Shown here in pieces: positions 44,152 to 57,921 of a stretch of 64,000 nucleotides of DNA. The notes under the pieces are model-generated. The model saw only the letters and a program-made list of their open reading frames with translations, made no database searches and had not been told where the DNA came from. The number at the start of each line of letters is the position of its first letter. Within the stretch, counting starts at the first letter, position 1. The stretch is from NCBI RefSeq assembly GCF_032854445.1, contig NC_088300.1, forward strand, positions 16,771,191 to 16,835,190, read 5' to 3'. The DNA is from Liolophura sinensis. Lineage: Eukaryota; Mollusca; Polyplacophora; Chitonida; Chitonidae. Both the position numbers and the translations under genes were made by a program.

Positions 44152-44318
44152 TTCATTTATTTATTTATTTGATTGGTGTTTTACGCCGTACTCAAGAATA
44201 TTTCACTTGTAAGATGGCGGCCAGCATTATGGTGAGAGGAAACTGGACAGAGCCTGGGGAAACCCATGACCATCTGCAGGTTGCTGACAGACCTTCCCAC
44301 TTACGACCGTAGAGGAAG
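44152..44318 (-). mobile_element. SINE family A, 5'-truncated, with target-site duplication
   Basis: Minus-oriented tail and core from (ATTT)n TGATTGGTGTTTTACGCC to CGACCGTAGAGGAAG. CACTAAGGTGAG at 44140-44151 and CACTAAGGTAAG at 44319-44330 form a 12-bp duplication with one mismatch. Confidence 0.88.
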
Positions 44319-45184
44319 CACTAAGGTAAGGGATGAACAAGAGATATTTGGCCTGAATTACTTCAAGTTGGAAGGATTCCCAATTGTTGCTTGCTCGTAG
44401 GTTTAGTTGGAAAAACAGAAGACAAGCTAAGGTGTTTTGAGTGTATTATTCAATCCTTTATTTCAAGGACAAGTAACGGTATAGAGCTGGAGAACCATCA
44501 GTCACCAATAAACAAGTAAAATTAAACACCACATAAAAAGGGGTAAGATTTTTAATTTAACCATGAAGAGATGTGCAAACTGGAATGGGCAAAATACATT
44601 TAACAACAGGAAAAAATTTCCCAAGCCAAATTCCTGAGGAAAAAAAAAAAGCAAAAATAAACTTAAGATGATATGACCATCTCTGTGTGTGATAGATCTA
44701 GGGACCTTAGTGACTTTGTCAGAGAGACCAAGCTCGGAGACATAACACAACCATTGCACAAGGGTTTATAGCTAGCATGTACAGTATCAACAATATGCTA
44801 GTCTAGATGAATTGCAAAACAAACAAAATGTAAACTATATAATATTGTAATATACAAATATATCTAATATCCACATCACTGCCGTCTATTCGGATAACTA
44901 ACGACTGATCACAACGTTTCGTCAATATCCTGATTATCCTTGCACAATTCCCAGATACAGTCATCTCATTCTGAGCAGATCTTCCGTGAGATTCCATTGA
45001 ATACTGGTTTTACATGTGCAGCACTTTGCAAACCAAGATTCAGTGTACGACAATCTGATGATCTATACCACAATCACAGTCTTGAAAGATGAGATATGAT
45101 TCCTGCTCTGCAATAACATAACACAGGTTTCAGAGTGGATCAGTCACTGGTGTTACACGCTGCACATTTTTTTTCTATGATTGA

Positions 45185-45335
45185 GGTGTATTTCTGTTCT
45201 CAAGAAGTTTTCACTTGTATAATGGCAGTCATGGGTGGGGAAAACCAGAGTGTTCACAGTAAACCACCAACCTTTGGCAGAAAACTGCCAAACTTTCACA
45301 CATTTGATGTCCTGATAAATGCTGCTGATGGTAAC
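45185..45335 (-). repeat. SINE-like repeat (family B)
   Basis: TTCTCAAGAAGTTTTCACTT, GGAAAACCAGAGTGTTCACA and AAACCACCAACCTTTGGCAG. Confidence 0.6.
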
Positions 45336-48224
45336 TGAAATTAAACACAACTAGAAAGATCAACCATCAAAACACATCCTTTTGCATTCTCCGTTCCACA
45401 TCAATGGAGTGAAAATGATGTAAGCAGAAACTAATGTTAACTGAATGCATCAGAAGTACATCAGGATGTGTCAAGGCAAGTAAAAAGAGACTACCCACAA
45501 CTAAAGTTTACTATGTCACCAACAATCCCATGAACAAATGAAAAAATGCTCACAATTAAGGCATACATTTATGTTATTGGGGAAAAAACATATTACCAGG
45601 AAAAAGAAAAAAATCAATATGTTAGCTAGGCAAAACTTGGCTTGAAATGAAATCTGCATGGTAAACACATCTGGTCAATAATACAGGCTAACAAACAACC
45701 ATAGTGAACTGGTATGGCAATACTACTTCTGTAACAAGTTCAATATATTCGTCATCTTGGACAAAAACAGAACAATACTGTACAAGAAAGCTGTATAAGC
45801 TTAAGGTTCAAACAGCAAATACTTTTTTCTTCTTGTTTTTAAGTACATACCATGGCTAAGAGTAGGGTAAACCTCCAATAAATTGCTATGGGAAGGTTTC
45901 GTTTAGAATCTGTCTATGGTGATTAAAACGGAGATGGTGTCTTAGGTTAACCATATCACACGTCAAAATGCAGGATTAGACAAAAATTAATATCTGGACA
46001 TCTTCAGAAGAGAACAAACTATTACTATATTTAGGTACAGCATTCGGTGAGTCTGTAACAGTGTTTATGTACATAAAGTGCACTGGTAGAACAAGGCATA
46101 CCTTGAGCATAAATAATCAATATTAACAATAACAATAATAATCATTATTACATTATCAACATGAATAAATGATCTCATTAGATACAAAAGATGGATTTAT
46201 GACGACATACATGTATGAATAGTAAGACCGGGGAATGCATATACTGGACTTCTGCCAAGGGATGGCTCAACAGTTAAAGTAGGGGAGATAACTTACCAGG
46301 TTTTCTATTTAATGCCAGTGCAGGCTTATTTCCCCTCACACTGTCACAATAATTTTCTATGACGAGCTGCGAGGTGAAAGAGAATGCTAAGCAACCACTC
46401 ATTTCAGAATGGCACCCTGTTTAATCTGTTCAAACCACCTAGGTTGTTGAGTATCCAGGTATGTTGCACAGTAGATGGTGATATTACACAACCCATAACA
46501 TACACCTAAAAGTGATTCCCTTTCACAGGAAAAAAAACATATAAGGAAAAAAAACCCCTAAAAAATAATCACATACAATATCTTTGAGTTCTTGACTATT
46601 CCGTCAGTATCTGCGCGTAGGCAATTCAAATCCTTATGAATGAATCCATACTGGCAGAAATAAAAACTTTCATCACTCATGGATACAATGTTGCATTCAA
46701 TACACATGAATGTGTTGATGTTTCCAATGTACATTTTCAAAATGCCCTTAAATATGTGAAGTCCATAACAATTGATTAGATGAAACCATAAGGTGCACAA
46801 ATTATACATGTGCATATCGCTTTATACAGCAGGTAATGTACAAGTCAAAGTCAAACAAAAAGTAGATGGATAAAATACTATAATACGCACAACATGGCAG
46901 AAGAAATGTCTTATCTATAAGGTAATGACTGCTAGTTAAGTAACGAATTTCACACAGCACAGCCACAAAGATTACAGAGATTAGCAGACAGAAATGGATA
47001 AACCTTATTCAGCTGTAAAAGATCTCTGATACGGAGAATAAGGCCTGTCTACACTTCATGTACATCAGCAGGTCCATCCCGCTGTCAGTTATCAGCACGC
47101 TCTCAGCAGGATGCCTTGTCAGCAGAAGACACACCTCACAGTTGCGCTCCGATGACTGCCTCACTCCTCTAGCAGGTATTTTACACAGAATAAATGCATG
47201 ACTTTTTCTGAATGTTGACTTACAATATACATGTCCATGTAGTCATCAGAAGAGGGATTTCTGTCCAGTACAGCTACATGTAAATCAAATGACTCAAATA
47301 CATTGTGCAACATGACCAAGGGCTGGTTGTTGATTATATACATGTACACAACTGACTAAAGTCACTAAAACCTGCCTGAGCCACCTCTGGAAAGCTGTTA
47401 ACACAGCTGGATGTTACCTACACGTAGCTACATGAAACCGCGATCTCACTGACAAGAGATCTCTTGTATGAATGTGAAAGTTTTCCACTACGCCTATAAA
47501 TACATTGAAAACCCTGGTAATGGGTAATAGCAGATAATAAAATTTACCTGGAGTACTGATGTAGACTAGAAATTAATACTAGATATCTATAACCCTGCCA
47601 TATACATGGTTCAAAGCCTATAAGTGCATATTGGAGCCGTCTGGTTTAAAAATGCCACAAGTAACTTCTGACAAGATCCAGATATGGATGCCAGTGGTGT
47701 AGGGGAGCCAGATTGTAAGGTGTATGTACATTAAAATCCTCCAAGAGAAGCAGGCTCTACTAGGTCATGAAGAAACTCGCAGAATATAATCACCATTATT
47801 TGCAATGCATAAAACATGCACCAGTGCCTCCTTAAAAACCATAAGATGAAATATCACAAGAACAAATATTAGCTGGGAGAGTAAGTTAGGAGATAATGGA
47901 CACTTAGGCTGTGTGATGTCTAAAAACACTGAACAACAATCAGAAAGTGTCCAAATAAATCTGATTTTCAGACTAGCTAGGACTTCAATACATCAAACAT
48001 ACATATACTTCTTTCATCTCTGCTGGTAATAGCATTTGTATAATTAACAACTTCCTTGCTGCCCTTTTACAGTGGATCATGACAGAATTAAGAACTTTTC
48101 AATGCGTAAATGTTCTCTTCTATGTGAGGCCAAGCTCACCCAAACCTTTGAGTAAGTCCATTTCAGCCTTCAGCACTGTTTTGTTGAGCCTTTCAGCACC
48201 ATGCAGTTTAGAATAATTCTGTCT

Positions 48225-48425
48225 GGCTGTTCAGTACTGATCTGTTCAACTGCTTGGCTATGTTCAGTTCAGCCATTTGGCCATGTTCTGTTTGGCCATT
48301 TGGCCAATTTCTCTTCAGCCATTTGGTCATGTTCCATTTGACCAATTTCTCTTCAGCCATTTGGTCATGTTCTGTTCATTCATTTGGCCACGTTCTGTTG
48401 AGGTATTTGAACACAATCTTTCGAG
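48225..48425. repeat. Minisatellite of ~23-bp units (CAGCCATTTGGTCATGTTCT type)
   Basis: About eight diverged units alternating GCCATTTGGCCATGTTCTG and CCATTTGGCCAATTTCTCTT types. The overlapping open frames are repeat artefacts. Confidence 0.85.
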
Positions 48426-48716
48426 CCATATTACCCAGCTAGAGAATGTCCTGCCACTGACTGTATTCCATTTCAAGTAGACAATCTGCAAAGTTTTTTC
48501 AACCATACAATCATATATCGAGCCTTTCAGTTTCACCTTGTCATACTGGTACCGAGTTTTGGTGTGCCATTTGTACTAACTTTATGTTTCCAGCCTTAGC
48601 AAATTTCTGCTGAGTCAAGCTCTGTCCAGTCTCCTAAGCCTTACATTGACCTTGTCTGAACTCTTGCTTAGCCGTGTATTAAATTGTATTAGCAGAGACC
48701 TATGGACATAACCTCT

Positions 48717-49093
48717 CTAAAAACTTGAAATGTGACAGTAGGCCACAAGGCCAGAGATGAGCAGATAGGTCATCCATAAGGAAAAAAAGAAAATAGACGT
48801 GGGTATCTTGTACTTCAATGGTCCCCCGAGTTCACCGCCCACTGCCTTAACCCGTCGCAGCATCAACACGAGCATACAGCAGAATGCTAAAACACAGAAC
48901 ACTGTGACAGACACTGCAAGGGTACCGGGGTCTACCTTGAAAGTATCCCCATTTGCAGCATGGTAGATAGCTGCAATGGTCCAGGCCACACCAATCCCTA
49001 GGAACACATTGACAGCATTGCTGCCTGTCACATTGCCGATAGACGAGTCAGCATATTTGTCGTTAATGGCAGCCACTTTGCTGGCAAAGGTAT
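48717..49093 (-). CDS. SLC8A: NCX last exon (alpha-2 repeat second half and C-terminus)
   Basis: Follows TCTCCACTAG; completes the split Asp of GTSVPD and encodes IGNVTGSNAVNVFLGIGVAW, GGELGGPLKYKIPTSIFFF and the last membrane segment, TAG at 48719-48717. Confidence 0.96.
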
Positions 49094-52000
49094 CTAGTGG
49101 AGAAGAAAGAAACATGGTTATCATTAGAAAAGGAGAATTAAAGACAGAGTTTTTTTAAATACATTTATACGCCATGAACAAAATTCACTGGGTTCAAAAT
49201 ACACGTTGCTTGTGTGTCTGTGTATTATAAAACATTTTTTAATACAAATAAACACTCCTGGCCAAAACCAAAAAAGCTTAAGATAAGGGGCAACATTAAA
49301 GACTGACTGTTATGCTTCAAACACTGACTACGTTTACACTGTGATATCTTTTCATCTATGTTTATGTGTCTGTGTCTATGTGATATCTCCATCTGCACCT
49401 ACAATTTAGGGTGAAAATGAGACAAACGAAGAATATGATTTGTGTGTATTCCAAGTTTGGTTTTTTGGATTTTTTTTTTTCTTGCTCTTAGCACATATCA
49501 TACAATATGCATGTGTTGCCATTCCTCTAGCGCCTTAATATCTCTCAACACCATAAAACTACAAATAACTTTTGGCTGGATTGTGAAGAAATGCTGCAGT
49601 GGACTAGGCTGTCCCAGATATGATGTCTCGAGTAAAACAATTTGATACATGTACTTCTGACCAAAGTGACTGTGACGAAATTCTTCCTAATTGCATAGAT
49701 TTTAAATAATTTGTTCACTACAAATAATTCAATCTATTTATCAATATTACAGAGACTTGTAAACAAAGAATAAGAGGTTTGGAAAATACCTGGTACACTA
49801 GTACCCAAGGCTACAAAGGAGATAGCTGTCACAGAGTCCTGGAGGCCCACTGTACAACCAAAACCAGAAGCCAAGTCTCCAATCACAGCAGTCAGTAAAC
49901 CAATCACAAGGATGGAGCAACAGAAACATGCCCATCCACCCCAGTAATCTGAAAAGATCACAGAACACTATTATGCACCTTTAAATTTACTATTAGAACC
50001 ATAAATTATACAGCCTTATTTATTTAAATTGATAAAATAAAGTTCATACTTTTAATGATCAACTTCACTTCCAACAGTGGCTTTGCCATTTTAATTTTGA
50101 CCTATTTCTCCTCAAGTTGGGTATGTAAAAATGAAACTTTCAAAAACACATTAAGACCTTAAAATGCCACTTCTCATGCCAACACTCAAGTTTTCCTGAT
50201 AACAAATGAATCCACTTTCAAAAAAAGTGGGCTTATAATGTGGATCAGAATCAAGCAAAATGCCTCACCTGAAAAACTACTTGAGTTCAATTGAAACATG
50301 GTAATGGGTGTTGTTGGCCACCTTATGATTTTAGTGAATGTAAACAGTGTGAATATAGGTTGCTACTGACCATCGTGATCCACATTCTTGTGCGAAAAAC
50401 AATCTTAAAATTTAGAGCACTCTACATGCATGTCTTTTTTATATTTCTTTCTGTACATATTTTGGATAGAGTACATGTAGACTTCCACCTTAATTGTGTC
50501 CATACTTCTAGTACTGGCAGCTGACAGATGAAATTAACCCTGATTAGCTGAAGCCTGTGACTCAAGTGTTTCTATGACTTTTGTCATATTAAACTTAATC
50601 TTACTACATGCCATGGTTATTCCAGACCTTAAAAATGACCAAGGAATGTGACAGTAGAATAAAGTCAGTGTTGGTCACAGACTGTGTGCTTACCTGTAGG
50701 TGGAACAAAGGCAAACAAGACCTTCCAAAATATGGTGAGAAAATGCATAACATAGTCAAGACAAGAAGGCAGTTTTTCTTCAGCCTCCTCAGAATCATCA
50801 TCCTCATCTCCTGTTAACAGACGCACATTAGCCAATCATCAGTACACATTTACTCGCAATCTGATTTAAATTTAAAACGTGTCTACATAACCAAAACCTT
50901 ACATTTCTACTTTTGCTGCCATTAAATCTTGATCAATGGAAAAATAGAAAATTTGCAAATGAAGATAAGGGTTGTTTAGTACAGCCAATATATTTATTAC
51001 TTTATTCTTTTCATTGTGTTTTACATTGTACTCAAGAATTTTTCACTTTTATGACCACAACCAGCATTATGGTGGGAGGAAACTGGATAGAGCCCAGGGG
51101 GAAACCCATGACCATCTGCAGGTTGCCTGTAGACTTTCCCACATACTACAGTCTACATAGGCTGTTTGACAGATTGATGTAGCAGTTGACACCATTGCTG
51201 GGATTAGGCAAAGTTTAGGTGCTACTCACTGTTAAAGGCAGCTTTAAAGTTTACAGCATTTAATGACTGCAACACTGACGGCAGTAATAAGCTTGGTTAA
51301 AGAACAGTAAGAAAGACCATGGACTACCTGTATATAAAAATACTCAAATTCTGACAACTCTACCATCTCAGACTAACTAAGACCATAGACTACATGTACC
51401 TGTGTAAAAAAATACTCAAATTCTACAACTATACCATTGATTATTACACATATTAACACTGAGAAGAGCCTGGAGGTTTCAATGTCACATTGTAATTAAT
51501 TTTTAATATATGTGGTCCATCACAGATCAGTATTGATATTAAACTTAATACATACATGTGTATGTGACAAAATGACTAAGGAGCTGAATATAGGAGACTT
51601 TAATGTCTCCAAACTGATGAGATTTTACCTGCGCTCACAGTTATGGCCTCCACAAACTGCTCTCTCCATGAGGATGTCCCAACTACTAAGGACACATTGG
51701 CTTTTTTCAGCAGTTTGTCAACAACGTTCTGTAAATGAAACAAAAAAAGGGCAATGAGTACAGCATTACGCTTGAAAACAAAATGTGGATGCCATTAACA
51801 CACTGGTTTTCTTATCCTATTACTCAATGTTTGTAGCCTTGAACTAATGTTTAATGTGTTGTGAGCAAGCAACCTTAACTAAACATTTTAACATTGAGAT
51901 TTAAGACTTCCACTGAAAGACATGTTATATTTTCATGCAGCACGTCTAACCTGATTCCTTAACCTTTTTGCACATAAATATGCAACTTTCAGTGTATTTA

Positions 52001-55000
52001 TGCAATTTACTTCTTAACTTGATTTTGGAGACACATTTTCGTGTAAAGCACTTTTGCTTTACCTTGAACAGTGTATAATTGCATCGAACATTGTACATGG
52101 ATAAAGTCAATGTCTATCAATACATCTAACCTTAAACTCAGTGCTCTCTTGGATATGGATGGTAATCTTGCTGTATTCTCCAAGTCGAGGTTTGCCCAAT
52201 TCCACAAGGGCAGAATCTTCCTCCTGGTCTGGTACATTACCAGAATCATTGTTTTTTCCTGCAAGACGTGAATAACAGAGAAAAATTACAACCACACAAC
52301 AAGTTCTGCCATTCTCATGCCTTTTCCAGAACACATACATGTAATTCTTTAATCAGACAGACGTATATATACATCAATAGAAAGTAATCAAGGACAGTAT
52401 TATGCTACAAATTAAAACTGCTGGCTAATTAAAGCTGCCAATTAAATGTTCTTTTCTTGCACCCATAATACTTAAACAGATAATATATTTTTATTATATG
52501 CCAAGGATTTAAAAATAACAAAATACCATCAACAAGATGAAAAAAAAAGATACTTCCATATAGCAATCTTCAACTCAATAAAATACATGTACTTCCAGAA
52601 TCAAGAGTGCAGAATTTCAAATAAAAAAGTAAGTATACAGCTGTATCAATCCAAAGACATGCACTTTCAAGCATGATAACGAAAGGTCATGCAAGGTAAA
52701 AAGCACTACCAGTGAAATGGTTGCTTTAGGACCAATCCAGAAGAAATTATAAAAGGTGCACTCTTTGATAAGCTGTATTGTAAGATATCCCAATGCATCA
52801 AAGACTCAAACATTTACATAAATTCAAACTTCAAGTGAATGAGAATAAAAGCCAGTGTTACAACATGTGCTGGGCTCGGAATTACAGGTGACTGACTGCA
52901 AGGTGCTATGGCGTGCAAATACCATTCAAACCATACCATGTATCCATATAACCTTCTTTTACATGGTCATTACTGTACACATGTGCCAATGTCCTCACAG
53001 TGTCACCACTTCTATCAGGGAAGAGCAGGCATACATGTAGATTTCAGACTGGCCTTCTCATGGTTACAAAATCCAGCACATTCCAGGTCTACATGTATAT
53101 ACTTATTTGCTTAATCTACTGGGGGAAAAGTGATACAACTGGAACAAGTTGGTCATCTTGCAGACCTGACACACACACAATGCACAAGCTGGAGGTCCTG
53201 TGATAATGGCAACACTAACAGTACGGGAAAGATTATTCACATGCAGCTTGAAGTTCTTCAATTAAATGGGGTATCTAAAAAAAAGTATCACGAAAAAACC
53301 ACAAAAATCTGAACAAAGGCTGTCTAAATTTGTATGTACTTCGTTTATACAGAATCTTATACTTATCTTCATCTGTATTCTCCAATCTGAGTCTATAATT
53401 AGTATACAAACACAAGCTCCAGCATAATGATTCATTCAAACATAGAATGTGGCAGAGAGTAATATGGTACATTTGTATCAATAATAATTCGCATAGTACA
53501 TTTTTATAGAATGGAACTATAGGCAATCCCCTGATCATATCAAGTATTTTTAATCATGCAAAAGTGACTTTGATAGATTAGTCCTTACACATCCACCAGT
53601 AGCCTTATCAGTTTCATTCCCAGATATAACCATTATCCTTATATGGACAAACTACATATGTATCTAAGGATACATCTATGTTTTCAACTCTACAACCAGG
53701 TCAGTATTACTGTTGCACGCTATGCTCATACAGTGCTACCAGCCTTGTCTAAAAAGGCATCTGAACCCCTTATTACAGTGTCAATATTAAAGAGTTAGAC
53801 CAAAGCACCGAGATTAAGATCAAGAGAATACAAACACAGCACTAGCAAATCTCACCTTTCCTCGGCTTACGATACACTGTCACAAAAGTTAGTCAAACAA
53901 TAAGGAATTAATATACGTTTCAGGAAATACAGAGATAAATACATATTTTATAAAACATTTTAAAGGTGTTTGCTGAGAATAAGCAAAGAAATATTGAAAA
54001 CAAAATATACACAATTTGGTAAATATAACAAAAAGTAGGGTTTGTCAAAAAAATATACCTGCACGCTGCAGAAGATTTTCTTCTATGAGAGGGCTGATTT
54101 TAGAACACAATCATCTAAAGCTGCAAAGCGAGTCATTTGGCTGCACAGTACATGCTGTTAGCTAACACAATATAGAATAATGACCATCTATTTAACGTAA
54201 GGAGAGAGTCACACGATTCTAACATGTGAAAGCCTAAGCATTTTCACAAAAATCAGCAGTGTTTACAGACAGTCTTGTTACACATGAAGTGCTGAGGCCC
54301 ACTGCAGACTTCACCTCATGTTTTTTCTTGTTCCTGTGTTTGAGCTGCACACAGTACCTGCACCTTCAGGAGAGCACAGGTGAACTGACATTTGGATTCA
54401 GCTTTGGACACTTGACACTTGTCATGCCATAACATGAGGGTTGTGCGCTGAGATAACGAAAACTCGGACTCAAGGAGTACATAGCCCTTTATCCAAGTAT
54501 GTTTCCTGGGAAACCTGGAAATTATAGAATCCTACTGCACCTAGCCTAAATCCTAGGAAATCCTGAGTAACACATAACTCAACATACATCTCAAACAGAA
54601 CTGTTGACAGACTGGATAACTGTTGAAAGGTGCTTTTGGAAAAAAAAATAAGACAAAAAAGAAGAAAACCCTGGCTTTGCTATGTACATGTATATGTGGT
54701 TTAATGTCTGTAGTCAGGAAATTTTTTCAGTAATCAAAACTACTTCGGCATCACAGTTTGATATGAGAGAATGGCTATTTGCCAGAGCTACAGCAGCAAA
54801 CTGTAGGTGGAGGTAAAAATACAACAGCTCTTGTCAGGATATCAGGGGAGTGGAGAGTTACATTTGGATCAATGGTCTGAATGACATGATCACGTTCAAA
54901 CCATCGCCGATCAATACAACAACCACGGCAATTAGTTTGTTGAATATCGCAGTGAAAAGTGGTTTAACACTACAGACAGCAAAAAAAACCCTGCATGTCA

Positions 55001-57921
55001 AGTTAAATAGATTACTGGCTACAGTGAGTAAGGCACAGGTATATGGAAAACTGCCCACAATTCAGGTTGACAAACACATGTAAACATAGGATTAATACTT
55101 TGCCATAACACTAGTTTCATACCCACATGTACACTGTTTAATTTATACATGGAGACTGGGTCTCTTCACAAATATGACCAGGCTAGGGACAGATAAGTAT
55201 ACCTGTATAATAGTGCACATGGACTTGGGGAGGAAGTTGACCAACATTAACCTGTACAATTGTTCTACACACGTCACTAAAAAATCCATTCTTCAACTAT
55301 TAACGACTGATACACATATATGTATGGTCTGCATTAGAGGTATCACATGTAGTACTCTGGTCAGTGCCAGAACTGGTGTGACTAACAAACACAAGCTGCA
55401 TGTATCAAGTTGTCTGATGCTGTCGGTCTTACAGCCTGAATCGATTTGAACACGATAATGTTATGTGACGAGACAATGGCAAAACCGACAATTACAGCCG
55501 GTCCTGGACACAGCTGTTTGTGGCCATCCGCATGTCAGAACATCAGTATTAAGCATGTGTCACCAAACAGCCATCAGCAATGGTTATGGGAATCAGCATA
55601 GTCCTAATAGAGTACATGTACTCAAGTTTTATGGACATTATTTCCATAATGCTTAATGGAATGTCATGGAGAAAAAAATGGCACAATACTTAGTAAGGTC
55701 TGTTTGAAATTTGGGCTATGCTCCCATTGCTATTTAAGAAAAGAAGATACATGTATCCCTGGTTAAACATATGTATAACTTCTAAACCAATCATGTTGAC
55801 AATCAAGTAGGCATGGTCTGATATACAGTTTACAATGCTAATGTGTGAAACACATCAATATTGCATTGCTTATTAAAAAGCAATACACAATTTAGGAACT
55901 GGTGCAAAACATCTTTGTGAGCACTGCCACAGACTAAAGCAGAATAAACAAGTTCATCCATATCCAGTAGAGCATGTGCTCTATCTCATTATCAAATAAA
56001 CAAGTAGGCCAATTTAACAATATAAATTATTTTTGACCAAAGAAGGCAACCAACTGTATTTGGAAGTAAAATACAAAGAGGTTTCAAAAGCTATGTCAGA
56101 ACTGTCTTGAAAACTGTCAAATACCCATGTCACAAGTCTTTTGTACATGTATATATGATATTACAGTAAAAAAAAAAAAGAATGACAGACAGGAAACTTG
56201 TCCATAAATCCTCACAGGAGGGTGCAGTGCTATACATTTAGCCAGCTTATTTCAACATGGTGGCACACTATAGACTGCTAACAACTTGCTGTTTTACTTG
56301 CGCCCACAGGCTATTGTAGAAACCGTTATTTTCTGAATAGTACTGCACTACTCAACTCTGCTTCACAGCGAAATAAAATTAAAATATGGTTTTGATGACA
56401 TTCAGATTCAGGCATAATGCAACAGCCAAGCTGCTGTCTATCATGTTATAATTTGCGGTTATTATCAGGTATACTTGTCAGAATATCATCCATTGTTGTT
56501 CATTTCCCTGTATGTGTATGCTTGAGGTTTTATAGCGTAGTTAACAATTTACGAGGAGGCATCAACATTTCCCTGTTCCTTCTCATGTTATTTTTCACTT
56601 CATCATCTGGCGTAATTAGCCACTGGCTAGTAAAGTGCCTAAATAGGTGCAGTCTCGAATATTTATCATGTAGAGTGAACCTGTTTCAATTGTATTAGTT
56701 TCTTTATATCAATTAAACCGTAATATGTATAGCACATTTACAGTACTCCTATGTGCATGTATAAAATTTGTACATGTACACAACATCTGTTTTTATACAT
56801 GTACAGGTGTTGGCTGTGAAGTTAATATAGGGCCAAACATTGACTACAGCTTATGTCTGGAGAGGGTTTAAAGCCCCATGTGCTATCGGTGGGAACACGC
56901 GCCTGGCTAGACACAGATACTTTGTCATCTGAGAGCACATGGCACACAGCCTTGTAGTAAGGATTGATTTGAACGGAATCTGATCAATGAAAACTAACAG
57001 AGTGTCAGACGTGATGTACAGGATTTCAGCCCTGATATATTTAGACATGTCTTTATGAACGATAGAAAACTTGCAGGGCATTCTCAATTCTGTTGAACTG
57101 AGAATTTGGTCGGGTTGTGAAAGGACACCACATACAACGTAAATCATCAGTATGATACATAACTGTATACAACCAGCTTCTGGATTTTCATACATGTATG
57201 TGTTACAATATATCATAGATGTTAACATCAAATTCTTTTAGGTATGTATTTGTGCAGATAAAAAATTGCCCATCTGCTTTTAAATCCTTATCCACACTCA
57301 ATACACTTAACTTCAAAAGAGCTACATTACTGCAATTCATTTGTTCCAATACTGATATCACACAGCAACCTTATGTAAACAAGCTTTAATAATGGACGAG
57401 CTATTTGAACATTTAGGTCATGTGTATTGTGAATTCTCAAATGTGCACAGTGTGCCATAATGAACTGAACTAAAATCAACAGGTGAAAGTGTGACAAAGT
57501 GATTGTATATGTCAAGTGCTTTGACTGTAATAGCTGTGGTGGTCAGAGGCTGAGCCACAGGTCATGGTAATGGGTCTTGAGTGTGGTCACAATGCACAAT
57601 GCCACTGACCAAATGGTACAAGTTAAGAACTGGACAGGAAATATCAGGTGCATGGTCATTATTGTCATCACATCTGGGTCGGTGAGGTGGGTTTAACAAG
57701 AGATCATCAAAGTTATGGGCTGTCAGAAAAATCTGGCAATCATCATTGACTGAGAATGCCAGGCATAAGTATAAATACAAGTAAGTGATTAGGAGGGGGA
57801 ATGACTAATAGAAAACACACCTGAGCCTCTGCGAACAAGGCGTGGCTCTTCCAACTCTAGGTAGAACACCTCATTTTTCTCGTATTCCTCGTCATCCATG
57901 ATAGGGATTGAAATCACCTTT
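48717..57921 (-). CDS. SLC8A: Na+/Ca2+ exchanger (SLC8/NCX), C-terminal 333 aa; gene continues beyond the right edge
   Basis: Exons 57921-57821, 53876-53856, 52258-52131, 51728-51629, 50810-50694, 49948-49790 and 49093-48717 join in phase. The protein exchanges three Na+ for one Ca2+ across the plasma membrane. In order: the end of the second Calx-beta (CBD2) region with MDDEEYEKNEVFYLELEEPR, a 7-residue microexon, ELGKPRLGEYSKITIHIQ, VVGTSSWREQFVEAITVSAG, an acidic linker, KLPSCLDYVMHFLTIFWKV with FAFVPPT, then the alpha-2 repeat (GTSVPDTFASKV, VTGSNAVNVFLGIGVAWTIA) and the C-terminal AYCHISSF. Paralogue within SLC8 not assigned. Confidence 0.96.
49790..49948 (-). CDS. SLC8A: NCX exon with alpha-2 repeat first half
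   Basis: Between CTTTTCAG and CCAG|GTATTT; encodes YWGGWACFCCSILVIGLLTA, IGDLASGFGCTVGLQDSVTA and FVALGTSVP. Confidence 0.96.
50694..50810 (-). CDS. SLC8A: NCX exon with acidic linker and first post-loop segment
   Basis: Between TGTTAACAG and ACAG|GTAAGC; encodes GDEDDDSEEAEEKLPSCLDY and TIFWKVLFAFVPPT. Confidence 0.95.
50998..51155 (-). repeat. SINE family A, truncated and diverged
   Basis: TTTTACATTGTACTCAAGAA, GCATTATGGTGGGAGGAAAC and CCCATGACCATCTGCAGGTT, in reverse orientation within an NCX intron. Confidence 0.85.
51629..51728 (-). CDS. SLC8A: NCX exon, large-loop C-terminal end
   Basis: 100 nt between ATTTACAG and GCAG|GTAAAA; encodes NVVDKLLKKANVSLVVGTSS and WREQFVEAITVSA. Confidence 0.95.
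52131..52258 (-). CDS. SLC8A: NCX exon, end of the second Calx-beta region
   Basis: 128 nt between GTCTTGCAG and TTTAAG|GTTAGA; encodes acidic PDQEEDSALVELGKPRLGEY and IHIQESTEFK. Confidence 0.94.
53856..53876 (-). CDS. SLC8A: NCX 21-nt microexon (likely alternatively spliced)
   Basis: TTGTGACAG, 21 nt, then GAAAG|GTGAGA. It adds seven basic residues (VYRKPRK-type) and keeps phase, so the transcript stays in frame with or without it. Its position between the CBD2 exon and 52131-52258 is that of the small cassette exons of vertebrate NCX1. It is a prediction from splice sites. Confidence 0.65.
53877..57820 (-). other. NCX intron
   Basis: About 3.9 kb with no second A/B-type exon or repeat family recognised; many short open frames have no support. 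Confidence 0.6.
57821..57921 (-). CDS. SLC8A: NCX exon of CBD2 (equivalent to the mutually exclusive A/B exon)
   Basis: 101 nt between GTTTTCAG and CTCAG|GTGTGT, entered in phase 2 and left in phase 1; encodes KVISIPIMDDEEYEKNEVFY and LELEEPRLVRRGS. A second, alternative version was not found within 4 kb on its 3' side. Confidence 0.93.

Larger units (their letters stand above)
44440..48716 (-). other. Probable long 3' UTR of the Na+/Ca2+ exchanger gene
   Basis: No other gene is supported between the NCX stop and a minus-strand AATAAA at 44462-44457. A ~4.3-kb 3' UTR is inferred; a nearer signal could be used. Confidence 0.35.

Noticed and set aside
56417-57231. Open frames of 93 and 126 codons in the NCX intron
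   Set aside because: No splice signals, domain or composition typical of coding sequence, and inside an intron fixed by flanking NCX exons.
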